Origin: Taeniopygia guttata
Lineage: Eukaryota; Chordata; Aves; Passeriformes; Estrildidae
NCBI RefSeq assembly: GCF_048771995.1
Contig: NC_133050.1
Span: forward strand, 6,088,501-6,152,500
Direction of reading: 5' to 3'
Length of the DNA: 64,000 nucleotides
The translations under genes and the position numbers were made by a program. Under the pieces are notes generated by a model. The model was not told where the DNA came from. It made no database searches and was given only the letters and a program-made list of their open reading frames with translations. Of this stretch, positions 1 through 12,100 are shown piece by piece (within the stretch, counting starts at the first letter, position 1; each line of letters begins with the position of its first letter).

Positions 1-117
1 CAGTCTCTGTGTTCTCGGACCTTCAATTGGTCACCCCAAGTGTCACTATCCAAACCTGACCTCTTCCTTCCGAAAAAATTCTTTTCCCATGTCAAACCAT
101 GACACAGATGAAGCTGA

Positions 118-3093
<2,976 letters not shown>

Positions 3094-3884
3094 GTCCTGG
3101 CGGTGCCCAGGCAGGCAGGAGGGAGCCGGGCATCCCGGCGGCAGGAGAAGCAGAGAACCAGCCCCGCCGTGCCGGAGGGAAAATGAGGTGAGAGGCATCA
3201 ATCGGGGCTGTTTCAGGCACGGGGATGAGGATGGTGCCAGCCCCAGAGCTGGCACAGCTGGATGAGGAGGGGGCTCTGCTGTCTGCCCCAAGTGGGGGTC
3301 ACCCTGCCCCTGCTCATCGCCATCTGTGAGTTCTGCCCTCCAGGTCAGAGCCCTTTGCCCAAATTCTGGCCTCTCTGGGGAGCTCAGCTCCCCACAGCTG
3401 CCCCTTGGGGGCTGTGCCCCCCAGGCTCTGTGTGCGTGTCCCACAGGCTGTCCTCGGGGCAGGGTGACACTGGCAGCTCCTCCAGCCTGTCCCCGATGCC
3501 CACCTCCATCCCCAGATTGCCCCTTTGCCTTTAGGGTGAGGAGGCAGAGGCACGGCCTGTGTCCTCTGCCCGGGCGGAGGGAGGAGGTGGAGCCCATGGC
3601 AGGCAGAGCATGAGGAGGGTCCAGGATCAGCACTCCCCCTTCCCAGAGTGCCAGGACCACCTGGGGGTCCTGGGCAGGGCTCCCCTGGTGTGGCCAGTGC
3701 CAAGGGGCAACGCTGGGGCAGAGGAGCAGCCCCCCAGTCCCTCTCCCCATCTTGTGGGACCGTTTTGCCTCAGAGGTGCTGAGTGCCAGTCAGGTTGGGA
3801 TGTGCTGCTGGGCACGGCTCTGCCCCACACCCGGGCACTGCCCCTCCACGTGCCCCCACGGGGGCAGCCTGGGGGGATTCTGCA

Positions 3885-4262
3885 GCTCCAGGAGGATGCT
3901 CAGAGAGTCAGTCCAAAGGGACCCCTCTGTGGCCTCAGGAGGATGTCCAGAAGATCATTTGGGATGACCCTTCTGTGGCTCCAGGAGGATGCTCAGAGGG
4001 TCCCCTGCACTGCCTGTGGCTCCAGGAGGATGCTCAGGGGGTCTCCTGCAGGGACCCCACTGCCTATGGCTGCAGGAGGATGCTCAGGGGGTCCCCCTGC
4101 ACTGCCTGTGGCTCCAGGAGGATGCTCAGGGGGTCTCCTGCAGGGACCCCACTGCCTGTGGCTGCAGGAGGATGCTGAAAGGGTCCCCCTGCACTGCCTG
4201 TGGCTCCAGGAGGATGCTCAGAGGGTCCCCTGCAGGGGACTGTGGCTGCAGGAGGATGCCCA
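3885..4262 (+). repeat. Minisatellite in HCN3 3' UTR (alternating ~42/50-bp units)
   Basis: About seven copies built on TGGCTCCAGGAGGATGCTCA followed by GGGTCYCCTGCA. Short and long units alternate, so the working unit is a ~92-bp dimer. A diverged member at 3911-3946 recurs in inverted orientation at 5153-5188. Confidence 0.85.
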
Positions 4263-5027
4263 TCCCGGGCTCTGCTCCCCTGCCCTGTGCTGCACTCCCA
4301 TTTCCAGGCCGCCCGGAGATGCCAGGCTGTCACAAAGAGATGCCAATCCCAGGCAGCGCCTGGGTGACGTGTGGGGCTGTGGGGTCACCCCCCCGTCCAA
4401 CAGGAGCTCGGGGTCCCCACAGATACCCCACTCCCCCCCTCTAGAGACAGTAGTGTGCAATGTGTGTGCGAGTCGTGGCTCTGCCAAGCAGCCGAGCTCT
4501 GCTTCCAGCGTCGCTTTGGGCCAACCGTGTTCAGTCCCGGTTAGAGTAGTGTCCCCTGTGTCCCCACCACGCTGTGCCAGCTGCTCCCCACCCCCAGAGT
4601 CAGGAACCGTGGCTTGTCTTCGTGCTCTGGGGCTGAGGAACCCACCGAGGTGAGGCATTCCCTTCTCCACCCTCGCGTTTTGGGGTGTCAGGAGCAATGT
4701 GGGGCGCAGGGAACACCAGCCCACCGCAGGGGATGTCCTGCACTGCCTTTTTTCCCCCCTCCATTCATTTCATCCGCCCTCCCCTGCACAGCCCCGTGGA
4801 GCCGGAGCCCCCCGAGCTCCCGTTGCCACCACCGGGGCACCTCGTGGCCCGGTGCTCACCCCGGTGGAGGATGAAGGGGTTGGGGACACAAGTTTAGCCA
4901 CCAAAGACCCTCTCCACTCTTACACTCACGGCAGTCGATGTACAGAGCTTGTAGTTTTCATATCGCAGAGAACTGAAGAGCGGTTTTTTTTTATTTTTTG
5001 GGGTCGTTGTACATAACGGATTTCAAT

Positions 5028-5033
5028 AATAAA
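5028..5033 (+). terminator. HCN3: Poly(A) signal AATAAA, proximal, HCN3
   Basis: AATAAA after TTGTACATAACGGATTTC, followed within ~25 nt by a GT-rich stretch (GAGCTGGTCTGGGG). First copy of an 83-bp tandem duplication. Confidence 0.7.
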
Positions 5034-5110
5034 GAGAGATTCTGAGCTGGTCTGGGGGGAAACTCCTTCTGCACTTTATTTTTTGGTTGTTGTACGTAAC
5101 GGATTTCAAT

Positions 5111-5116
5111 AATAAA
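5111..5116 (+). terminator. HCN3: Poly(A) signal AATAAA, distal duplicate, HCN3
   Basis: Second copy of the same hexamer and flanks (TTGTACGTAACGGATTTC), exactly 83 bp downstream, again followed by a G/T-rich element. Confidence 0.6.
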
Positions 5117-5595
5117 GAGAGATTCTGAGCTGGTTTGGGGGGAAACTCTTTCACATCCTCCTGAGGCCACAGAGGGGTCCCTTTGGACAGCTGGGGTGAT
5201 GTCCCATCCCTGCTGTGACCCCGGGGATGGGACAGCACCCCAGCTCCAATTCTGGTTTTCTGCAGAGCCAGGACACCCTTGGGAGCCACTGAGGGGGCTG
5301 AGCAGGGTGGCACAGCGAGATCCCAAAGGCAGCAGGTCCCCTCCCAGCAGGGCAGATTAATGTGTAATCTTTGATTATTTTCCCCCTTCCATCTCCGTTC
5401 CCTTTATTGCCGGGGAGGGGGAGGGGAGGGTTTGATAGCGCCTGATTGCAGAGCAGAACTCGAGGCATTAAAGTGATTAAATGAAGGTCACAGAGCTCAA
5501 GGTGGGCTGGGGCACCCGAGCCAGGGCACTGCTGGCACAGCTCTGTGGGCACAGCCTGCACCACCCGCTGCCAGAGCTCACCTCTAGGTCAGGGG
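5117..5595. other. HCN3-LTR intergenic stretch
   Basis: No gene seen. It contains the inverted copy (5153-5188) of a 36-bp HCN3 3' UTR segment and otherwise unique, GC-rich sequence up to the LTR fossil. Confidence 0.5.
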
Positions 5596-6321
5596 TGGTG
5601 GAAAAAATCTCTCCTCCAACCTGTGCTTTCAAAAAAACAAAAAAAAGATCAGAAATTTTCTGTTGTTTGGTCTCATGGTTGTTTATTGCAATTATCTAAA
5701 AGATTTTCTTCTCGGGCTGCTGTGGTTTGCTCACAGCTCAGGCAGAGGCACACACACACCCTGACATCCTCTCTGACTCCTGATTTCTTCTTCTCTCCCC
5801 ACCCAGGGCTGCTGCTGTCTTTTATATTGTGCATTACGTGCACAATATAAATATTAAAATATTTATAGTCTTTCCCCAATGCCTATTACCTATATTAAAT
5901 AGTGCCATTCTATCTTTTATATGGTACATTATGTGTTAAATGTTTATAGTTTTTCCCCAATGCCCATTACCTATATTAAATGGTGCCATTCTATCTTTTA
6001 TATGGTACATTATGTGTTAAATGTTTATAGTTTTTCCCCAATGCCTATTACCTGTATTAAATGGTGCTTTTCTACTCTAAACCAATCTGTGAGTGCCAAC
6101 ATCATCAAGAACATGGAGGTGAGGAAGAAGAGAGAGGGAGGACAGGGCAGGCCCAAATCCCTGTTAAATCCATGTACAAAGCCAAAACCCCCCTGCACAG
6201 CACTCAAAAATTCTTCCCTTTACTTTGTGACAACTTCTACTATAATATCTAAATTTTGTGACTTCTTGTTCTTCCTGCAAGGTTGGTAACTCATTCCATG
6301 GCTCAAACCCAAAATTTTCCA
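5596..6321 (-). mobile_element. Solo LTR fossil (endogenous retrovirus), family A copy 1
   Basis: About 725 bp. Read on the minus strand it starts TG, has an AATAAA signal close to its end and finishes in CCACCA. A second, inverted relative lies at 9498-10041, with matching internal blocks such as the one around ATGGAGGTGAGGAAGAAG. It carries an internal ~81-bp tandem repeat (5878-6075). No retroviral coding genes are present. I could not find convincing target duplications, so the ends are approximate. Confidence 0.6.
5878..6075. repeat. 81-bp tandem repeat inside LTR fossil
   Basis: About 2.4 near-identical copies of an AT-rich unit containing TATATGGTACATTATGTGTT, inside the LTR. The other family member (9498-10041) appears to have only one copy. 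Confidence 0.8.
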
Positions 6322-6735
6322 GCTGCCTGCCAGGGTCTCAAATGCTTCTGAGCTGGACCCAGAACACCCAAAAATGTCTGAGGGACATTTTGAGTTCTGA
6401 CAAGCTGCCACAGCCACTCCAGGAGGGCACAGCGGGGCTCGGACAGGGCACGGTGGCATGGAGGACACAGGTGCCGGTGGCCACCGAGCTGTGCCCTGCC
6501 CGGTGTCCCCTCCGTGTTCCCGGGGCAGCCCCTGTCCTGCTGCCCGCAGGAATTAGGCTCGGTGACACACCGAGAGCTCAGTGCTGATTAACGGTTTCTC
6601 TCTAATTTGATTATTTCAGATTACACCGTAGCCAGCATGATTAAGCTGGGAGCAAAAAAAAAAGAGATCATTTTTTGGGGAATGAATTCCAACATTCTTC
6701 CACCCAGTTTGTGTCTTGAGGCAGCGGGACCGGCT
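6322..6735. other. Unassigned stretch between two LTR fossils
   Basis: About 410 bp, no gene or repeat recognised. It includes an AT-rich stretch around 6590-6625. Confidence 0.4.
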
Positions 6736-6741
6736 GGTGCC

Positions 6742-7351
6742 TGTCGGAATCTGTGGGTATTGGTGATTCTGAGATTGTAGAAAGTCTCTGTCTTTCTGCC
6801 CCGTTGCCAAAGCAGAAGCCATAATTGGTCTGTGCTGGTTTCAAGGTTGTTTATTCTGTTTATCTCTAACATGTTCTGCTGCCCTGCCGCAGCTCTGTCC
6901 TGCAGGGCAGCGTGTGGGGCTCTGCCCTCAGTGGGATGGTACAAACATTAAATACCACAAACTACCTGTGCTGGATTTACAATAACGTGCCAATATCTGT
7001 CACCTACGTTGGACAGTGTGTCCCCAGCCTGAACCAACAGAAAAATGCCAACACCACAGTGAAACATGGAGGGCATGAAGAAGGAGAAAAAGGACAAGGC
7101 ACACCCAATTTCCTCCATCTTGTCCCCTTTGGACCCCTAATCTAGAATCCTAAAATTTTACTTTTGCACCCGTGCCACACTTAATTATTACTCTTATCAA
7201 ACACTCAAAGCTTGTAATTCATCCTGTAAGATTGAAAACTCTTTTCCATGGACAGAGATCACAGCCAGTGTCTCTGGGGGCTCTGTCCAGGGGGGTTCCT
7301 GACCCCTGCCAGGGTCCCAGGGCAGCCAGAGGGAAGCCCTGGATTCCCACA
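6742..7351 (-). mobile_element. Solo LTR fossil, family B copy 1, with 6-bp target duplication
   Basis: 610 bp. On the minus strand it runs TGTGGGAATCC ... ATTCCGACA, with AATAAA ~95 bp before the end. The flanks are the direct repeat GGTGCC at 6736-6741 and 7352-7357, so the ends are exact. A close second copy lies at 32159-32842 in ASH1L. A 6-bp duplication fits ERVK-like elements (family knowledge). No internal genes remain. It looks fairly young because the duplication is perfect. Confidence 0.85.
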
Positions 7352-7357
7352 GGTGCC

Positions 7358-7635
7358 CACAGCATCCCGGGATGCGGCGGAGCCCCGGTGCCCGCCCGGG
7401 GCGGAGGGCAAAGCCGCGGGGTACGGGGGCCCCGCAGAGCCCCCCGTCCATCCCCGGTTCCCTCTCCGTGCTGGAGCCGGTGGCTCTGCCCCGAGCCCCG
7501 CGTCCCGGTGGCGGCAGGAGGGGGATTAGAGAGCACCGCGGAGAGATGAATTAGCGCGGGTGAGCCGGGATTAGGGGATTTGGGGCGGGTGCCAACCGGA
7601 GGGCCCGGGGAACAGGCAGGAGCTGCGGGCACCGC
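7358..7635. other. GC-rich unassigned stretch upstream of the FDPS minisatellite
   Basis: CpG-rich sequence (around 7370-7630) with no recognised coding frame. It could be an upstream promoter or untranslated exon, but nothing in the sequence proves that. Confidence 0.35.
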
Positions 7636-8560
7636 GTGTGCCCCATAACTGCTCTGTGCCCTATACCCGCTCCACACCCCATAACTGCTCTATGCCCCAT
7701 AACTGCTCTGCACCCTACACCCACTCTGTACCCCATAACTGTCCTGTGCCCCATAACTGCTCTGTGCCCTATACCCACTCCACACCCCATAACTGCTCTG
7801 TGCCCTATACCCGCTCCACACCCCATAACTGCTCCACACCCCATAACTGCTCCACACCCCATAACTGCTCTGCACCCTACACCCACTCTGTACCCCATAA
7901 TTGCTCTGCACCCCATAACTGCTCTGCACCCTACACCCACTCTGTACCCTATAATTGCCCTGTGCCCCATAACTGCACTGTGCCCTATACCCGCTCCACA
8001 CCCCATAACTGCTCTCTGCCCCATAACTGCTCTGCACCCCATAACTGCTCTGCACCCTACACCTACTCTGTACCCCATAACTGCTCTGTGCCCCATAATT
8101 GCTCTGTGCCCCACACCTGCTCTGCGCCCGATAACTGCTCTGTGCCCTATACCCGCTCCACACCCCATAACTGCTCTGCACCCCATAATTGCCCTGTGCC
8201 CCATAACTGCTCTGCACCCCATAACTACTCTGCACCCTACACCCACTCTGTACCCCATAACTGTTCTCTGCCCCATAACTGCTCTGCACCCCATAACTGT
8301 TCTGTGCCCCATAACTGCTCTGCACCCCAAAACTGCTCTGCACCCACACCTGCACAGCATATCGGCTGCACTGCACCCCACACCTACACTGCACCCCACA
8401 CCTGTGTGCACCCCACACCTGTGCTGCACCCCACACCTACACTGCACCCCACAACTGTGTGCACCCCACACCTGTGTGCACCCCAAAGTCACGCGGTATA
8501 CCACACCTGCATGGAGACCCACACCTGCACAGCGCCCCAAACCTCCCTACAACCCCGCAC
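7636..8560. repeat. Minisatellite upstream of FDPS (18-20-bp units)
   Basis: More than 40 units of the type CCCCATAACTGCTCTGCA, interspersed with CCCTACACCCACTCTGTA and CTATACCCGCTCCACAC variants. It becomes more CACACCTG-rich after 8340 and fades by 8560. It ends ~230 bp before the promoter elements of FDPS. The long open frames on both strands here are repeat artefacts. Confidence 0.9.
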
Positions 8561-8793
8561 ACCGCATGGTCCCCCACACCGGCACCCCACACCCCCATTT
8601 TTCCCGCAGTTCCAGCGCCCCCCATTCCCCGTCCCGGTGCCCGCGCCCCCCGTTCCCCGCCCCGTTACCGAACACGCCCCGCCCCAAGCCCCGCCCACCA
8701 GCCCCAAGCCACGCCCCCGCGCCAGGCCGGGCGCTCGCTCCATTCCCCGTCTCCACCAATCACCGCCCTCCATCCCGCCCCCGCCGCGCTTCT

Positions 8794-8842
8794 ATTGGCT
8801 CAGCCGCCTTGGGCTCATCCTCGCACGATGAAACGGACCAAT
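8794..8842 (+). promoter_or_regulatory. FDPS: FDPS sterol-response module: inverted CCAAT, SRE-3-like site, CCAAT
   Basis: ATTGG at 8794-8798 (NF-Y site, reverse CCAAT), then CTCGCACGAT at 8820-8829, then CCAAT at 8838-8842. The mammalian FDPS promoter is known for an inverted CCAAT box about 20 bp upstream of the SREBP site SRE-3, CTCACACGAG. Here the spacing is 21 bp and 8 of 10 bases match. A further CCAAT lies near 8755. This predicts SREBP/NF-Y control by cellular sterols. Confidence 0.7.
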
Positions 8843-8890
8843 GAGCGCTGCTCCAACCGCGTGCCCGCTGGCCCACCCCCAGGCGCGGGG

Positions 8891-8968
8891 TATAGTGGGA
8901 GTTGTAGTCCACCAGCGGCCCTGGTAGCGGTCGCACCCGCGCGTCGGAACTACGCATCCCGGCGTGCC
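8891..8968. promoter_or_regulatory. FDPS: Two opposed ZNF143 (Staf)-type sites in FDPS promoter
   Basis: ACTACGCATCCCGGCGTGCC at 8949-8968 resembles the ZNF143 consensus ACTACAATTCCCAGCATGCC. The segment 8891-8910, read on the minus strand (GGACTACAACTCCCACTATA), is a second, oppositely oriented match. Such sites are typical of CpG-island housekeeping promoters. Confidence 0.6.
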
Positions 8969-9052
8969 CCGCGCGGGGGGCGGGCCCGGAGGGGCCGTGA
9001 GGGACGCGGGCGGCAGCGGCGGGACCGTGAGGCGGCACCGGGGACTGGCACC

Positions 9053-9175
9053 ATGAACGGGGCAGCGGCCGAGCGCGAAGAGTTCGCCGCCTTCTTCCCT
9101 CAGATCGTCCGCGACCTGACGGAGGACATGCTGGGCCACCCGGAGGTGGGGGACGCCGTGGCGCGGCTGAAGCAG
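9053..9175 (+). CDS. FDPS: FDPS exon 1 (coding)
   Basis: Encodes [19 protein letters not shown] to ARLKQ. 41 codons, donor AAGCAG|GTGAGA. GC-rich, inside the promoter CpG island. Confidence 0.95.
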
Positions 9176-12100
9176 GTGAGAACGGGAAGGCGGCGGCGGC
9201 GGCGGGCCCGGGGAACGGGGAACGGGGAAGGTCCGGGATGCTCAACCGGCTGCGCTCCCGTAGGTGCTGGAGTACAACGCGCCCGGCGGGAAGTGCAACC
9301 GGGGGCTGACGGTGGTGGCGGCGTTCCGGCGGCTGGCGGAGCGGCAGGAACCGGAGAGCCTCCGGTGCGCCCTGGCCGTGGGCTGGTGCATCGAGCTGGT
9401 GAGAACCGGGACCCCCGGGGGTTGGAGCTCGAAACGCCCCTCAAACATTTCTACAAGTTCCAAGCATTTGAAACCCTAACAAACAGCTGGAAACAGCTGT
9501 GATTTTGAGGTTGAACCATAGAATAATTTAGTAATTTTGCAGAAAGAACAAGAAGGCACAAAAGTTTAGATATTATAGTAGAAGGAATCACAAAGTAAAG
9601 AGAAAAAATTTTAGAACTGTACAAGGAAGTTTTAATACTTATACAGGGGGGTTTCTGTTTTATACATGAGTCAAAAGTTTTAAGACTGAAAAATTTTAAC
9701 CAGTCCCGTCCTTCCTCTTTCTTCTTCCTTACCTCCATGTTTTTAATAATGTTAGCACTCGCAAATTAATTTAAAGTAAAAAAGCAACATTTAATATAAG
9801 TAGTAAGTATTAAAAAAAAAACAAACTATCAACATATAACACATAATATACCATATAAAAGATAACAATAGCCCAAAAGCAAGGAAAGAGAAAAAAAAAA
9901 CAACAAACAAAAAATCTTTGCCTAAGCTGCTGAGCAAACCACAGCAACCCAAAAAGACAATCTTTTTAGGTAAGTTACAAATAAACAACCCTAAAACCAT
10001 TTCTTTAAAAGCATAAATTAGAAAATAAAGTTTTTCCACCACAGTCTTCAACACCCGGGGGTTTTCTCAGTTTTTTAATCCGACCTCTGGCAGTTCCAAG
10101 CCTTTTTCCTGGTGGCTGACGACATCATGGACGCGTCGCTGACCCGCCGGGGGCAGCTCTGCTGGTATAAAAAGGTGAGAACACTCAGGAGGACCCTGCT
10201 CATGCCTTGTGGGGTGTCCCCTGTGGCTCAGGAGGATTTGGGACACCTCTTTCCTTCCCTGCTGCAGGAGGGGATAGGGCTGGATGCCATCAATGATGCT
10301 TTTCTGCTGGAGTCCTCGGTGTACCGGCTGCTGAGGAGGTACTGTGGGCAGCAGCCCTACTACCTGCACCTCCTGGAGCTCTTCCTGCAGGTGAGCCCGG
10401 CCCCCCAAGCCCCTTCCTGATTTTTTGGGGTCTGAGCCTTCACATTGGACCTTTTCTGATGTGGGTGTTGAATTCCTGGCCATCCTGCTGGACACACCCT
10501 GAGGAGCTGAAGAGGGGTTTGGGGTCGGGCTTTCCTGGAGGATTCTATGAATAAATCATGGAAATCACACCTTAAAGGTCATCTTGTTCCACTCCCCTGC
10601 CATAGGGACACCTTCCACTTGACCCAGCTTGCTCCAAGCCCTGTCCAACCTGGCCTTGGACACTTCCAGGGGCACCCAAAGCTTCTCTGGGCACCTGTGC
10701 CAGGGTCTGCCCACCCTCCCAGGCAGGAATTCCTTCCCAATACCAACATCATTGATCCAGCATAACCACCACCCTTTATCTTCTTATTCCCCCCATTCAA
10801 AACATCCTCCTCCCTCTTTTTTATAACCCTTTGAAGCACTGAAAATCTGCAACGAGGCCACAAATCCTTTCTTTCCTCTCCAGACAGGCTACCAGACCGA
10901 GCTGGGGCAGACCCTGGACCTCATCACTGCTCCAGTTTCCCAGGTGGACCTGAGCAGGTTCAGCGAGCAGCGGTACGGGGGGGCAGAGGCAGAGCCTGGG
11001 GTTGGTTTTTGGGGAGCAGCCTGGTCCCTTCCTGGCTCTGCTGAGCCTGGGGCTGGTTTTTGGGGAGCCCTTGTGTCCCTGAGGGTGGCAGAGGCAGAGC
11101 TTGGTTCCTTCCCAGCTCTGTTGAGCCTGGGGTTGGTTTTTGGTGAGCAGCTGAGCCTGGGGTTGATTTTTGGGGAGCAGCTGAGCCTGGGGCTGGTTTT
11201 TGGGGAGCAGCCTGGTCCCTTCCCAGCTCTGCTGAGCCTGGGGCTGGTTTTTGGGGTTTTTGGGGAGCCCTTGTGTCCCCGAGGGTGGCAGAGGCAGAGC
11301 TTGGTTCCTTCCCGGCTCTGCTGAGCCTGGGGCTGGTTTTTGGGGAGCAGCTGAGCCTGGGGCTGGTTTTGGGGGAGCAGCCTGGTCCCTTCCCAGCTCT
11401 GCTGAGCCTGGGGCTGTTTTTTGGGGAGCAGCTGAGCCTGGGGCTGGTTTTGGGGGAGCAGCCTGGTTCCTTCCCAGCTCTGCTGAGACTGGGGCTGGTT
11501 TTTGGGGAGCAGCTGAGCCTGGGGCTGGTTTTTGGGGTTTTGGGGAGCCCTTGTGTCCCCGAGGGTGGCAGAGGCAGAGCTTGGTCCCTTCCCAGCTCTG
11601 CTGAGCCTGGGGTTGTTTTTTGGGAAGCAGCTGAGCCTGGGACTGGTTTTTGGGGAGCAGCCTGGTCCCTTCCTGGCTCTGCTGAGCCTGGGGCTGGTTT
11701 TTGGGGAGCAGCTGAGCCTGGGGCTGGTTTTTGGGGAGCAGCCCGGTCCCTTCCTGGCTCTGCTGAGCCTGGGGCTAGTTTTGGGGAGCAGCTGAGCCTG
11801 GGGCTGTTTTTTGGGGAGCAGCTGAGCCTGGGGCTGTTTTTTGGGGAGCAGCTGAGCCTGGGGCTGTTTTTTGGGGAGCAGCCCGGTCCCTTCTCGCCTC
11901 TGCTGAGCCTGGGGCTGGTTTTTGGGGAGCAGCTGAGCCTGGGGCTGGTTTTTGGGGTTCTGGGGAGCCCTTGTGTCCCCGAGGGGGGCAGAGGTGGCCT
12001 CGGGGCTCAGCCTGCTCCCTCTGGCACAGGTACAAGGCCATTGTGAAGTACAAGACGGCGTTTTACTCCTTCTACCTGCCCGTGGCCGCAGCCATGTACA

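Larger units (their letters stand above)
3094..5130 (+). other. HCN3: HCN3 3' UTR
   Basis: About 2 kb from the stop codon to the poly(A) signals, with no further conserved coding frame. It contains a 42/50-bp minisatellite (3885-4262) and then unique sequence. It ends in an AT-rich stretch with two poly(A) hexamers. Assigned by position; an unannotated short gene cannot be excluded. Confidence 0.65.

Noticed and set aside
5900-6290. Small plus-strand ORF (MVHYVLNVYSFSP...)
   Set aside because: Lies wholly within the LTR fossil's internal 81-bp repeat.
7636-8560. Overlapping ~330-400-codon frames on both strands
   Set aside because: They follow the 18-20-bp minisatellite and translate into short repeating peptides (ITALCPI, NCSAPY, GCRAVMG). 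No start context, splice structure or homology.
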